A stretch of 64,000 nucleotides of DNA from Polaromonas sp. 39-63-25 (GCF_002278925.1 NZ_NCJH01000001.1:372001-436000); one strand, 5' to 3'; shown: positions 40,986 to 49,850, counted from the stretch's first letter. The notes: generated from the letters alone by a model not told the origin. Program-made: numbers and translations.

Positions 40986-41462
40986 ATGAAAGGCGACGCA
41001 CAAGTCATCACCCATCTGCAGGCCCAGCTCAAGAACGAGCTGACCGCCATCAACCAGTATTTCGTGCACTACCGCATGTACAAGCACTGGGGCCTGGACA
41101 AGCTCGCGAAGAAGGAATACGAGGAGTCCATCGGCGAGATGAAACACGCCGACAAACTGATGGACCGCATCTTCATGCTCGACGGCCTGCCCAACCTGCA
41201 GGACCTCGGCAAGCTGATGATCGGCGAGGACGTGCCGGAAGCGCTCAACTGCGACCTGAAGGCCGAAACCGGCGCGCAGTCCACGATCAAGGACGGCATT
41301 GCCCACTGCGAAAGCGTGCGTGACTACGTCTCGCGCGACCTGCTACAGGGCATTCTGGACGACACCGAAGAACACATCGACTTCCTGGAAACCCAGATCG
41401 AGCTGGTGGCCAAGGTCGGCCTCCAGAACTACCTGCAAAGCCAGATGGGCGAATTGAGCTAG
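40986..41462 (+). CDS. bfr: Bacterioferritin
   Basis: 158-residue iron-storage subunit forming a 24-mer cage with haem at subunit pairs. Ferroxidase ligands Glu18 (LKNELTAINQ), Glu51 and His54 (GEMKHADKL), the EEH set in DDTEEHIDFLETQ, and the haem ligand Met52 are all in place. Start ATG 40986 (MKGDAQVITHLQAQL) behind AAAAGGA. It sits between the peroxide-defence genes and the iron-uptake island; bfd, which releases its iron, is at 56520. Confidence 0.96.
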   Translation: MKGDAQVITHLQAQLKNELTAINQYFVHYRMYKHWGLDKLAKKEYEESIGEMKHADKLMDRIFMLDGLPNLQDLGKLMIGEDVPEALNCDLKAETGAQSTIKDGIAHCESVRDYVSRDLLQGILDDTEEHIDFLETQIELVAKVGLQNYLQSQMGELS

Positions 41463-41469
41463 GCTGTAC

Positions 41470-41500
41470 CCTGCGCAGCGCCGCAAGCGCTGCCTTGTTT
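41470..41500 (+). terminator. Probable terminator after bfr
   Basis: GCAGCG-ccgcaa-GCGCTGC followed by CTTGTTTC, just past the bfr stop. The short stem and imperfect T-tract make it tentative. Confidence 0.45.
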
Positions 41501-41551
41501 CATGGTCGACAAGGCCCTGCCTGATTCGAATGGCGGCCAGCGCCTCTTTCA

Positions 41552-41570
41552 AATGAGAACAACTCTCATT
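41552..41570. promoter_or_regulatory. Fur-box-like palindrome before TonB receptor 1
   Basis: AATGAGAACAACTCTCATT, arms AATGAGA/TCTCATT around ACAAC, 75 bp before the receptor start. It resembles NATA/ATT-type Fur boxes and recurs in related form at the other iron genes here. Confidence 0.6.
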
Positions 41571-41610
41571 TACGGGTTAAACTATAGCCCCCGCCAGCCG
41601 ACATGTTCAT

Positions 41611-41643
41611 GTGAAGCCAGCCAGCAACCGGCCTGTGTTTCAC
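41611..41643 (+). promoter_or_regulatory. Leader hairpin ending at the start codon of TonB receptor 1
   Basis: GTGAA...TTCAC arms enclose CAGCCAGCAACC. The arm ends 1 nt before ATG 41645. The same leader (CCGCCAGCCGACAT, then GTGAAGCCAGCCAGCAACC) occurs before receptor 2. No ordinary ribosome site is visible. Confidence 0.4.
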
Positions 41644-41644
41644 C

Positions 41645-43831
41645 ATGTCACTCCCCTCCTCTTTTTCTCACTCAAAAACCCTTCCAGCCCATGTGCAGCG
41701 AGCGCAAGCAGCTAGCAAATTTGTAGCAACCTTCGTCCTCACGCCGCTGGCGCTGTGTATGGCGCAACTGGCCCGGGCCGAAACGCCGCCGGCTCAGGCC
41801 ACCGCCTCGGGTACGGGCAGCGAGCTGCCGCAGCTGCGCGAGGTGCGCATCAACGCCACCGTCGAAAAAGACGAAGGTTTCGCGCCCAACCAGGCACAAA
41901 GCGCCGGCAAGGCGCCGATGCGCCTGCTGGAGACGCCGCAATCCATCAGTGTGGTCACGCGCGAGCAGATGGAGTCGCGCCAGGCGACCAACCTGCAGCA
42001 AGCCCTGCAGACAGTCGCCGGCGTCAGCCCGGTCAACTTCGGCCGGCGCGGCTTCGATGACATCAACATCCGCGGCTTCCGCTCGACCGAATCCATCCTG
42101 ATCGATGGCCTGGTGCAAAGCCCCGGCATGTGGACACGCCTGACACCTTATGGCTATGAACGCTTCGAGGTGCTCAAGGGCGCGGCGTCGGTGCTGTACG
42201 GCCAGGTGCAGCCCGGCGGCATCGTCAACGCCGTCAGCAAGCGGCCCAAAAAGGAAGCGCTGTCCGAGGCTTCGCTGGAGCTGGGAAGCTTCGGCCTCAA
42301 GACACTGTCGGCCGACCTGAACCGCCCGCTGTCCGATTCGGGCAAGGCGGCGTTTCGCATCAACGCCCAGGTGTCCGACACCGACGATGCGACCGACCTC
42401 GTCTACCGCAAGGACCGCTGGGTGGCGCCCTCGCTGGCACTGGACCTCGGCCCGCAAACCGACCTGGTGCTTTTTGCCACCTACAGCCACAGCCAGTGGA
42501 TGCGCCAGCAGGGCATCACCCCGTTTGGCACGCTGCTGCCCAACCCCAACGGGGCGATTCCCCTGACACGTTACACCGGCGACCCCGGCTTCGGGGCCTA
42601 CGACATGGAGCAAACCACCGTGGGTTATTCGCTGGAGCACGAGTTCAACCCCGAGGTGGTGCTGCGCCAGAACGTGCGCTACGAAGAAGAAAAAGGCACC
42701 GGCAACTTTGTGGCCAACGGCACGCTGCAGGCCAACCGGCGCCTGCAGAACCGCACCGCCACCCGCCAGTACATGGACTACGACCTGCTGGCCACCGACA
42801 CCTCGCTGCTGACCAGCTTCGAGGCCCTGGGCCTGAAGCACCGCCTGGTCACCGGGCTGGACGCCCGCACCGGCACCAGTTCGCAGGCCAGCCGCAGATG
42901 CACGATTGCGCCCATGAACCTGTACAACCCGGTGTACGGCGTGCAGGCCACCTGCCCCGCCAACCTCACGAGCGACGCGCCATCCAGGCTCACTGCGGCC
43001 GGGCTGTATGTGCAGGACCAGATCAAGTTCGGCCAGGGCTGGACGGCGCTGCTGGGCCTGCGCCATGACCGTTCAACGACCGACACCGAGAACCGGCTGA
43101 CCAACCGGCGCACGCTGCAAAAGGACAAGGCCAACACCTTCTCGGGCGGCCTGGTTTACGAAATTGTGCCGGGCTGGTCCACCTACGCCAGTTATGGCGA
43201 ATCTTTCCTTCCGGTGTCCGGCCTGGCCTTTGATGGCAGCGCTTTCGTTCCGGAGACCGGCCAGCAATGGGAAGCCGGCCTCAAGTACGAGGCCGCCAAC
43301 CGGCAAGTCACAGGTGCGCTGGCCATCTATGACCTGCGCCGCCAGAACGTGACAACAGCCGACCCGGTCAACACCGACTTCAGCGTGCAGACCGGCGAGC
43401 AGCGGGCGCGCGGCCTGGAACTGGAGCTGGGCGCCGACCTGCGCAACAGCTGGAAGCTGACCGCCGCCTACGCCTATACCGATGCGGAAGTCACTCGCGA
43501 CAACAATGCCGCCATCGTCGGCAAACCCATCAACCTGACGCCCAAACACACGCTGTCCACCTGGGCCACTTACCGCCTGCAGGACCTCAAGCGCGTGACC
43601 GTGGGCCTGGGCGGGCGTTACGTCAGCGAGCAGGTGGGCGCGCTGCCGTTCACGCTGCCTTCCTACTTTGTGGCCGACACCTCGCTGAGTTACCAGGGCG
43701 ACCGCTTTCGCGTGACGGCGGGCATCAAGAACCTGTTCAACAAGGTGTATTACGCAGGCGCCATCAACGCCAACGTGGTGTCGCCGGCCGAACCGCGCAG
43801 CTTCGCGCTGAGCACCACGTTCTACTTCTGA
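41645..43831 (+). CDS. TonB-dependent siderophore receptor 1
   Basis: 728-residue outer-membrane receptor. The signal region is MSLPSSFSHSKTLPAHV...LTPLALCMAQLARAE; its pre-core part (SKTLPAHVQRAQAASKFVA) is encoded by a family repeat. The plug domain has LETPQSISVVTREQMESRQ and RGFRSTESILIDGLVQS, with VLKGAASVLYGQVQPGGIVNAVSKRP. The barrel ends FALSTTFYF, with the terminal aromatic used for assembly. Likely ferric hydroxamate or similar type; the ligand is unknown. Fur box upstream. Confidence 0.92.
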   Translation: MSLPSSFSHSKTLPAHVQRAQAASKFVATFVLTPLALCMAQLARAETPPAQATASGTGSELPQLREVRINATVEKDEGFAPNQAQSAGKAPMRLLETPQSISVVTREQMESRQATNLQQALQTVAGVSPVNFGRRGFDDINIRGFRSTESILIDGLVQSPGMWTRLTPYGYERFEVLKGAASVLYGQVQPGGIVNAVSKRPKKEALSEASLELGSFGLKTLSADLNRPLSDSGKAAFRINAQVSDTDDATDLVYRKDRWVAPSLALDLGPQTDLVLFATYSHSQWMRQQGITPFGTLLPNPNGAIPLTRYTGDPGFGAYDMEQTTVGYSLEHEFNPEVVLRQNVRYEEEKGTGNFVANGTLQANRRLQNRTATRQYMDYDLLATDTSLLTSFEALGLKHRLVTGLDARTGTSSQASRRCTIAPMNLYNPVYGVQATCPANLTSDAPSRLTAAGLYVQDQIKFGQGWTALLGLRHDRSTTDTENRLTNRRTLQKDKANTFSGGLVYEIVPGWSTYASYGESFLPVSGLAFDGSAFVPETGQQWEAGLKYEAANRQVTGALAIYDLRRQNVTTADPVNTDFSVQTGEQRARGLELELGADLRNSWKLTAAYAYTDAEVTRDNNAAIVGKPINLTPKHTLSTWATYRLQDLKRVTVGLGGRYVSEQVGALPFTLPSYFVADTSLSYQGDRFRVTAGIKNLFNKVYYAGAINANVVSPAEPRSFALSTTFYF
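41675..41732. repeat. Family repeat inside TonB receptor 1 signal sequence
   Basis: CCCTTCCAGCCCATG..GCGCAAGCAGCTAGCAAAT then TTGTAGC. The inverted AGCTAGCAAA/TTTGTAGC core is plain. Translated as LPAHVQRAQAASKFVATF. Confidence 0.65.
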
Positions 43832-43893
43832 CGCTCACACCGGAGCCTGTCGTTTTTTGCCGTCAAAGGCAGGACCAACAGACTCTTAAACGC

Positions 43894-43912
43894 GAATAAT
43901 TCTCATTATTAA
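43894..43912. promoter_or_regulatory. Fur-box-like site before TonB receptor 2
   Basis: GAATAATTCTCATTATTAA, close to the canonical Fur half-site order, about 80 bp upstream of the receptor 2 operon. Confidence 0.65.
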
Positions 43913-43952
43913 GCTAAAATTTGTAAACCGCCAGCCGACATATCCCCGGAAT

Positions 43953-43990
43953 GTGAAGCCAGCCAGCAACCTGCCTGAGCCGTGCTTCAC
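43953..43990 (+). promoter_or_regulatory. Leader hairpin ending at the start codon of TonB receptor 2
   Basis: GTGAAGC (43953-43959) and GCTTCAC (43984-43990) are perfect complements around CAGCCAGCAACCTGCC; ATG 43991 follows immediately. It is shared with receptor 1. Confidence 0.45.
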
Positions 43991-46177
43991 ATGTCCATTA
44001 CATCCCGTTTCCTTGCATCAAAAACCTTCGAAGCCCCCGTCTGCCGGGCGCCATCAGCTACCAGACTTGTAGCAAAATTCAGCCTCACCCCGCTCGCGCT
44101 GTGCGCCGCGCAGCTGGTCGGCGCCCAGGTCCTGCCGGACATCACCATCCGCGCCGACACCGAACAGGGCTACTCCCCGTCCAGCAGCAGCACCGCCACC
44201 AAAAGCAGCGCGCCGCTGCGCGACATACCGCAGACCGTCAACGTGGTGCCCGGCCAGTTGCTGCGCGACCAGGCCGCCCGTTCGATGGAAGATGCGCTGC
44301 GCAATGTGCCCGGCGTGGCAGCCAGCCATGGCGACGGCCAGCGCGACCAGGTGATGATCCGCGGCTTCACGGCGATTGCCGACCAGTTCTCCGACGGCCT
44401 GCGCGACGACGCCCTGTACTTTCGCGACCTGTCCAACGTCGAGCGGGTCGAGGTGCTCAAGGGCCCTTCCGCCGTGCTGTACGGCCGGGGCTCTTCGGGC
44501 GGCCTGATCAACCGCGTCACCAAAAAGCCCAAGTTCGGCGAAACCTCGGGCGAGACGACGCTGATCCTGGGCAGCAACAAGCTCAGGCGCGTGGAAGCCG
44601 ACGTGAACCTGCCGCTGGGCGAAGCCGCCGCCTTCCGCCTGAACGCGGCGCGCGAAGACTCCGGCAGCTACCGCGACCAGCAGTTTGTGGACCGCTACAG
44701 CTTTGCGCCTTCGCTGGCGCTCAAGCTCAGCAAGCAGACTTCCCTGCTGCTGCAATACACCCAGGCGCGCGACCAGCGCGTGACGGACTTCGGCATCCCG
44801 GCGCTCAACGGCCGCCCCGTCGATGTACCCGCCAGCACCTATTACGGCTCGGGCAATGCCCGGCGCGACGACACCAGCACCAGCCTGGTCGACACCTACA
44901 CCGCCACCCTGAACCACAGCTTCAACGACGTATTCAGCGTGCGTAACACCACGCGCTACTACAGCTACGAGCTGGACCGCTACAACACCCTGCCCAGCGG
45001 CACCACGGACCCGGTGGCGCTGGCCGTCGGGCTGACCCGCAGCGCCGTCTTCCGTGACGAGTCGGGCTGGTTCAACCAGACCGATTTCACCTACAAAAAC
45101 ACGCTGGGCGGCTTCAAGCAGGAATGGCTTTTCGGCCTGGAAATGGGCCAGCAGAAGCGCCGCTCCCAATCGATCTCTGCAGGTCAGGTGGCACGCGTGT
45201 CCATCTTCAATCCGGGCCTGGTGTCGGTGCCGGCATTCACCGCGGCTAATCTCGCGGCCGACAGCGCCATACCGAACAACACCACGCAGGACGTGCTGGG
45301 TGTGTACCTTCAGGACCAGGTCACGTTGACGAAAAACTGGAAGGCGCTGGCAGGCATTCGCTACGACGAGTTCAAGCAGTCCACCACTTACGAGCGCAAG
45401 CTCGCACCGCTGGCCCGTACCGACCGCGCCTTCAGTCCGCGCGCCGGCCTGGTGTGGCAGCCCACCGACGCGCAGTCACACTACCTCTCGTACAGCCGTT
45501 CGTTCCAGCCCTCGGCCGAGACCTTTGCCCTGGCCGGCAGCAACGTGGGCAACGAACCGGAGATCACCCGCAACGTCGAGATCGGCAGCAAGCTCGGTTT
45601 CCTGGACGGCGCGCTCAGCGTGACGGCCGCCCTGTTCAACCTGGAGCGCAGCAACATCAAGAACACCGACCCGGCCAACCCCAGCCTGCAGATCAACGTG
45701 GGCACGCAGCGGACCAACGGGCTGGAACTCACGGCCAGCGGCCGCCTGCCGGGCCGCTGGGACGTGAGCGCGGGTTACGCCTACCTGGACGGCGAAATGG
45801 TGGAGTCCGTGGCACGCGTCAGCTCGCTGCAGCTGCCGGTGGTTTCGGTGCCCTCGCTGGGCAAGGTGCCGGCGCTGACGCCGCGCCATTCAGCCTCCTT
45901 CTGGGCCATGAAAGACCTGGGCAACGGCTTCAGCCTGGGCGGTGGCCTCAACTACATGGGCGAGCGTTTCGCTTCGCTGACCAACCTCGTCGTGCTGCCG
46001 GCTTACCTGACCGGTGACCTGGCCGGCATCTATCGGACCGGCCGCTACGAATTCGGTGTGAACCTGAAAAACATCACCGACAGGAAATACATCGTCTCCA
46101 GCCACGGCAGCAACGACAACCTGATCCTGCCTGGCGCGCCGCGTGAGCTGCAGGTCAGCATGCGCATCAAGTTCTGA
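43991..46177 (+). CDS. TonB-dependent siderophore receptor 2 (catecholate-type)
   Basis: 728-residue outer-membrane receptor resembling Fiu-type catecholate receptors. Signal region MSITSRFLASKTFEAP...LTPLALCAAQLVGAQ, again with repeat-encoded residues before the hydrophobic core. Plug motifs RDIPQTVNVVPGQLLRDQAA, QVMIRGFTAIADQFSDGLRDD, and VEVLKGPSAVLYGRGSSGGLINRVTKKP are present; the barrel ends ELQVSMRIKF. ATG 43991 is used (GTG 43982 also possible). First gene of the Fur-controlled unit running to 49367. Confidence 0.93.
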   Translation: MSITSRFLASKTFEAPVCRAPSATRLVAKFSLTPLALCAAQLVGAQVLPDITIRADTEQGYSPSSSSTATKSSAPLRDIPQTVNVVPGQLLRDQAARSMEDALRNVPGVAASHGDGQRDQVMIRGFTAIADQFSDGLRDDALYFRDLSNVERVEVLKGPSAVLYGRGSSGGLINRVTKKPKFGETSGETTLILGSNKLRRVEADVNLPLGEAAAFRLNAAREDSGSYRDQQFVDRYSFAPSLALKLSKQTSLLLQYTQARDQRVTDFGIPALNGRPVDVPASTYYGSGNARRDDTSTSLVDTYTATLNHSFNDVFSVRNTTRYYSYELDRYNTLPSGTTDPVALAVGLTRSAVFRDESGWFNQTDFTYKNTLGGFKQEWLFGLEMGQQKRRSQSISAGQVARVSIFNPGLVSVPAFTAANLAADSAIPNNTTQDVLGVYLQDQVTLTKNWKALAGIRYDEFKQSTTYERKLAPLARTDRAFSPRAGLVWQPTDAQSHYLSYSRSFQPSAETFALAGSNVGNEPEITRNVEIGSKLGFLDGALSVTAALFNLERSNIKNTDPANPSLQINVGTQRTNGLELTASGRLPGRWDVSAGYAYLDGEMVESVARVSSLQLPVVSVPSLGKVPALTPRHSASFWAMKDLGNGFSLGGGLNYMGERFASLTNLVVLPAYLTGDLAGIYRTGRYEFGVNLKNITDRKYIVSSHGSNDNLILPGAPRELQVSMRIKF
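44020..44077. repeat. Family repeat inside TonB receptor 2 signal sequence
   Basis: AAAACCTTCGAAGCCCCCG, GGGCGCCATCAGCTACC, ACTTGTAGCAAAA. Translated as FEAPVCRAPSATRLVAKF, nearly the same peptide as in receptor 1. Confidence 0.6.
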
Positions 46178-46239
46178 ACATCCTCATGAAAAAACAGGAA
46201 AAACACCCTCCCCCCTTCAACCTGCAGGACGCCATCACC

Positions 46240-46980
46240 ATGTCTTTCCCACGCCTCGGCCTCATCGCCCCTCTCTTCGCCGCCACCACCGCAACCACGG
46301 CCCAGGCACACCATGTCTGGCTGGAACAGGACGCCAACGGCGCCACGCTGTACTTCGGCGAGTTTGGTCAAAACCTGCGCGAGACCTCACCCGGCTACCT
46401 CGACAAATTCATTGCGCCCGTCGCGCAGCGCATCGGCGTTGCCGCGGCCCAGCCGCTGACCCTGAGCAAGACGCCCAGGGGTTTTGTCCTGTCGGGCAGC
46501 GCGGCCAAAGGCGAGTCCCTGGTGGCGGAAGATGCGCACTACCCGGTTTCGGAACGCAAGGATGGCGACAAGCTGGTGCGCAGCCTCTACGTGCCCGCGG
46601 CCCGCCTGGTCAACACCTTCGACAAGCAGGCCCCCCATCTCACGCTGGACCTGGTGCCCACCGGCAACAACGGCCCCGACGGCGTCGAAGTGCAGGTGTT
46701 CTACAAGGGCCAGCCGCTGCCCAAGGCCAAGGTCGAGGTGGCAACACCTTCGGGCTGGGGCAAGGCGTTGCGCGGTGACGACCAGGGCCGGCTCAAACTC
46801 AGCCTGCCGTGGAAAGGCAGCTACGTGCTCGAAGTCAAACATGCCGACACCAGCGCCGGCGAACGCGGCACCGACAAATACGACCGCGCCAGCTATGTGA
46901 CCTCGCTCACCATCACCCAGCCCGAAGGCCTGGCCGCCCTGCCTGCCTCACCCGCGGCAACACCGAACAAGATGAACTGA
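46240..46980 (+). CDS. DUF4198-domain periplasmic protein
   Basis: 246 residues from ATG 46240 (MSFPRLGLIAPLFAATTATTAQA, an ordinary signal peptide with cleavage before HHVWLEQD). An earlier ATG at 46186 would add 18 hydrophilic residues and lacks a ribosome site. The His-initial mature end and the later beta-rich half (VQVFYKGQPLPKAKVEVATPSG, YVLEVKHAD) match DUF4198, predicted metal-binding/transport proteins. It lies directly after the receptor, in the Fur-type operon; iron or another metal in the periplasm is a likely ligand by context. Confidence 0.8.
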   Translation: MSFPRLGLIAPLFAATTATTAQAHHVWLEQDANGATLYFGEFGQNLRETSPGYLDKFIAPVAQRIGVAAAQPLTLSKTPRGFVLSGSAAKGESLVAEDAHYPVSERKDGDKLVRSLYVPAARLVNTFDKQAPHLTLDLVPTGNNGPDGVEVQVFYKGQPLPKAKVEVATPSGWGKALRGDDQGRLKLSLPWKGSYVLEVKHADTSAGERGTDKYDRASYVTSLTITQPEGLAALPASPAATPNKMN

Positions 46981-47092
46981 GGCTTCCGGCGTGCGCCCCT
47001 TTCTTCAAAACAACAAGGGAAATATGCCTCCAGCCCTGATGGGTCGGGCGCATGCCGCTATCTTTTTTGAACCCATCCAGAAATTGAAGCCG

Positions 47093-47422
47093 ATGTCTGT
47101 GGCCGGATGGATCGCGGCTCTCGTGCCTCCGCCTTTGCGCCGCGCGGCTGCCCGCCCCAGGGTGCGCATCGTGCTGCGCCTCATCGCGGCGCTGCCGGGC
47201 GGGTATGCCTTCACCGCGGCTCTGGTGGCGCTGCTGGCCGCCGCACTGCCGCTGCTCGGCCTGGCACGCAGCGAAGCCGTGGTGAGCGCCGCGATGCTGG
47301 GCTTTGTGCTCTACCTGCTGGTGCTGCTGTGGGCCTTCAGCGTGCGCAGCCTGGCGTGGCTCTGGGCTGTGCTGGCGGGTGGCACGGCCCTGGCCTTGGT
47401 CCTGTTTCAACTGATTCGCTAA
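47093..47422 (+). CDS. DUF3649-family iron-uptake membrane protein
   Basis: 109 residues from ATG 47093, with three hydrophobic segments (GYAFTAALVALLAAALPLLGL, SAAMLGFVLYLLVLLWAF, LAWLWAVLAGGTALALVLF) and the RLIAALPGGYAF signature I associate with DUF3649. The frame is open back to GTG 46991, so the start is uncertain. This family sits beside PepSY-type and DUF3325 proteins in Fur-controlled clusters, as here. It may support ferric reduction or transport across the inner membrane. Confidence 0.75.
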   Translation: MSVAGWIAALVPPPLRRAAARPRVRIVLRLIAALPGGYAFTAALVALLAAALPLLGLARSEAVVSAAMLGFVLYLLVLLWAFSVRSLAWLWAVLAGGTALALVLFQLIR

Positions 47423-47431
47423 AGAAGAAAG

Positions 47432-49048
47432 ATGCGCGCGATGGAACCCACTTTCCGCAAATCGATGGCCTGGCTACACACCTGGGCCGGGGTGGTGATC
47501 GGCAGCCTGCTGTTTGCGATTTTCTGGATGGGCACGCTCAGCGTGTTCGACCGCGAGATCGACCGCTGGATGATGCCGGGCACACGGCTCGCGCCGTCCG
47601 CTGCCGCACAGCCTTTCAAGCTGGATGGACCGGTGACCGAACAGGCCCAGCGCCTGGCCCGGGGATCGTCGCAATGGTTTGTACGCCTGCCCACCGAACG
47701 CGTGCCGGCGCTGGAGCTGCGCTGGCGCGACGAAGCCACCAAGGTCACCGAGCGGCGCTACCTGCATCCACAAACCGGCGCGGTGCTCGAACACACCGAC
47801 ACGCTCGCAGGCACCGGCTTCATCTTTCCTTTCCACTACCGCCTGCACATCCGCTGGAAAGATGTCGGTTACTGGCTGGTCGGCCTGGCCGGAATGTCCA
47901 TGCTGCTGCTGATCATCAGCGGCGTCATCATCCACCGCAAGATTTTTGCGGACTTCTTTTTGTTCCGCCCCAAAAAGCGCCTGCAGCGCGCCAGCCTGGA
48001 CCTGCACAACCTCACCGGCGTGCTGGCCATGCCGTTTTACTTTGCCATCGCCCTGTCGGGCATCGTGATCCTGTTCACCATCTACTGGCCGAGTGCCTAC
48101 CACGCCACTTATGCGCAGGCTAAAAATCCGCGGCAGGCTTTTGCCGCCGAGGGCTTCGGCCAATACCGCCGGGCCAAGGCGAATACGCCGGGCCAGCCGC
48201 TGGCGTCGCTTGACGTGATGCTGGCGAAGGCGGAGCAGGAGTGGCAAGGCGGCCGGGCCAGCTTCGTGCGTGTCTGGCACCCGGGCGATGCCAACAGCTA
48301 TGTGGAACTGCGCCGCGGTTATGCCGACATGGTGACCATGAATCTCGACCAGCTCTACTTCGATACTGCAACGGGCACCGTGCTGAGCAGCTTCGAGGCC
48401 GCGCCGGTGATGACCGTGGAACGTTTCATCAGCGGCCTGCATTTCATCCAGTTCGAACACTGGACCTTGCGCTGGCTGTATTTCCTGGCGGGCCTGGCCG
48501 GCTGCGTGCTGATGGCCACCGGCAGCCTGTTCTGGCTGGAAGGACGGCGCGCCAGCCACGCCAGAAAAGGCCTGGCCGGCGTACGTGTGGTGGAGGCGCT
48601 CACGGTCACCAGCGTGTCCGGCATCATCGTCGCCACGATGGTGTTTTTTGCTGCCAACCGGCTGTTGCCGGCCGGTGCGGCGCTGGCAGGCTGGGACCGC
48701 AGCGAGATCGAGGTCTGGGCCTTTTACCTGGCCTGGCTGGGCACGCTGGGCCATGCCGCGCTGCGCGGCCGCGCCGCCTGGCGCGAACAGGCCTGGGCGG
48801 TGGCCGGGCTGGCCCTGCTGGCGGTGGCGCTGAACTGGGCTACCACCAGCCACCATCTCGCCCACACACTGGGCCGTGGCTTGTGGGCGGTGGCAGGCAT
48901 GGACCTGCTGCTGCTGGCCCTCGCAGGCTTGGCGGCCGGCACGGCCAGGCACCTGGGGCACCAGGCCGCGCCTTCGCAGCACACGCCGCCGGCTCCCACT
49001 GCAACGCAAGGCACCCTGGGCACCGCCAAAGGCATCAGCCGTGCGTGA
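47432..49048 (+). CDS. PepSY-associated membrane protein (PiuB/iron reductase type)
   Basis: 538-residue inner-membrane protein. The first helix SMAWLHTWAGVVIGSLLFAIFW with its conserved HTW, the later NLTGVLAMPFYFAIALSGIVILF, FEHWTLRWLYFLAGLAGCVLMATG and three C-terminal helices fit PepSY_TM proteins. A large periplasmic domain lies between. Conserved His in membrane helices (HTWAG, HNLTG, HFIQFEHW) could hold haem, as suspected for siderophore-iron reductases. It is 9 bp after the DUF3649 gene and overlaps the DUF3325 gene. Confidence 0.87.
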   Translation: MRAMEPTFRKSMAWLHTWAGVVIGSLLFAIFWMGTLSVFDREIDRWMMPGTRLAPSAAAQPFKLDGPVTEQAQRLARGSSQWFVRLPTERVPALELRWRDEATKVTERRYLHPQTGAVLEHTDTLAGTGFIFPFHYRLHIRWKDVGYWLVGLAGMSMLLLIISGVIIHRKIFADFFLFRPKKRLQRASLDLHNLTGVLAMPFYFAIALSGIVILFTIYWPSAYHATYAQAKNPRQAFAAEGFGQYRRAKANTPGQPLASLDVMLAKAEQEWQGGRASFVRVWHPGDANSYVELRRGYADMVTMNLDQLYFDTATGTVLSSFEAAPVMTVERFISGLHFIQFEHWTLRWLYFLAGLAGCVLMATGSLFWLEGRRASHARKGLAGVRVVEALTVTSVSGIIVATMVFFAANRLLPAGAALAGWDRSEIEVWAFYLAWLGTLGHAALRGRAAWREQAWAVAGLALLAVALNWATTSHHLAHTLGRGLWAVAGMDLLLLALAGLAAGTARHLGHQAAPSQHTPPAPTATQGTLGTAKGISRA

Positions 49049-49367
49049 TCTGCTGCTGACACTCGCCGCCTTCACGCTGGCCCTGTGGGGATTTGCCTTG
49101 CTGGCCCTGAGCCAGGAGCGCCATGTGGAGCGTGTTTTCGGGCACCACGCCCGTCCGGCGCCTGGCCTGCGGGCGCAACGTGCAACGGGTTTCACGGCCA
49201 TCGGCCTGGGCCTGCCCGTCTGCCTTGCCGCGGAAGGCGCCGGCTTCGGCAGCCTGTTGTGGGTGGTGCTGGTCTGCGCTGCGGCCATGGGCATTGCCCT
49301 GACCCTGACCTGGCGGCCCCGCTGGCTGCGAGCCCGGCCTTTCCGGTGCTTCAAGCTCCGCCCATGA
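49041..49367 (+). CDS. DUF3325-family membrane protein
   Basis: 108 residues from GTG 49041, which overlaps the PepSY gene stop by 8 bp. Three hydrophobic stretches (LLLTLAAFTLALWGFALLALS, AIGLGLPVCLAAEGAGFGSLLW, VCAAAMGIALTLTW) and the SQERHVERVFG motif fit DUF3325. This small protein regularly accompanies PepSY and DUF3649 proteins in iron-uptake clusters. Function unknown. Confidence 0.75.
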   Translation: MRDLLLTLAAFTLALWGFALLALSQERHVERVFGHHARPAPGLRAQRATGFTAIGLGLPVCLAAEGAGFGSLLWVVLVCAAAMGIALTLTWRPRWLRARPFRCFKLRP

Positions 49368-49467
49368 GCGTTGCCGACGGGGGATACAAGCCTATTTGTC
49401 CTGAGGACAACCACACTCGCCACCCTGCGAAAACACCTCGACCCTGCTGGATTGCGATAAGATGCAA

Positions 49468-49484
49468 ATGGTAATGATTCTCAT
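49468..49484. promoter_or_regulatory. Fur-box-like palindrome before feoA
   Basis: ATGGTAAT-G-ATTCTCAT, a near-perfect 8-1-8 palindrome 70 bp upstream of feoA. Confidence 0.65.
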
Positions 49485-49553
49485 AAAGAACGGCGTTGCA
49501 AGCAAGCTTCACCTTGCCGCTCGCCAACTGCCAGACTGATCCAGAAACAGCTC

Positions 49554-49850
49554 ATGAATCTCGCCGTAAGCTCCACCTTTTCCGCCCCCGCCATGGCGGG
49601 GAATACCCTGTCCCTGGTCGATCTGCCCCCCAACCGGATAACCACCATCATCAGCCTGCGGGAAGCCGAAGGCGGCGATGCGCAATCCCAGGTGCTGCAA
49701 CGGCTGAGCGAACTCGGCTTCATGCCCGGCGAAACCATCAGCGTGTTGCGGCGCGGCCCGGGCGGTCGCGAACCGATCGCGGTCCAGGTCGGCGACACGG
49801 TGTTTGCGCTGCGCCGCCATGAGGCCAGCTGCATCCAGGTGAAGGCATGA
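49554..49850 (+). CDS. feoA: Ferrous iron transport protein A
   Basis: 98-residue SH3-like protein that supports FeoB. The core runs from about residue 22 (LVDLPPNRITTIISLREAEGG) through RLSELGFMPGETISVLRRGPGGREPIAVQVGDTVFALRRHEASCIQV. An N-terminal extension of about 20 residues is unusual. Its stop overlaps the feoB start by ATGA. Confidence 0.92.
   Translation: MNLAVSSTFSAPAMAGNTLSLVDLPPNRITTIISLREAEGGDAQSQVLQRLSELGFMPGETISVLRRGPGGREPIAVQVGDTVFALRRHEASCIQVKA

Noticed and set aside
46186-46240. Upstream ATG for the DUF4198 protein
   Set aside because: Would place a hydrophilic stretch before a normal signal peptide and has no ribosome site.
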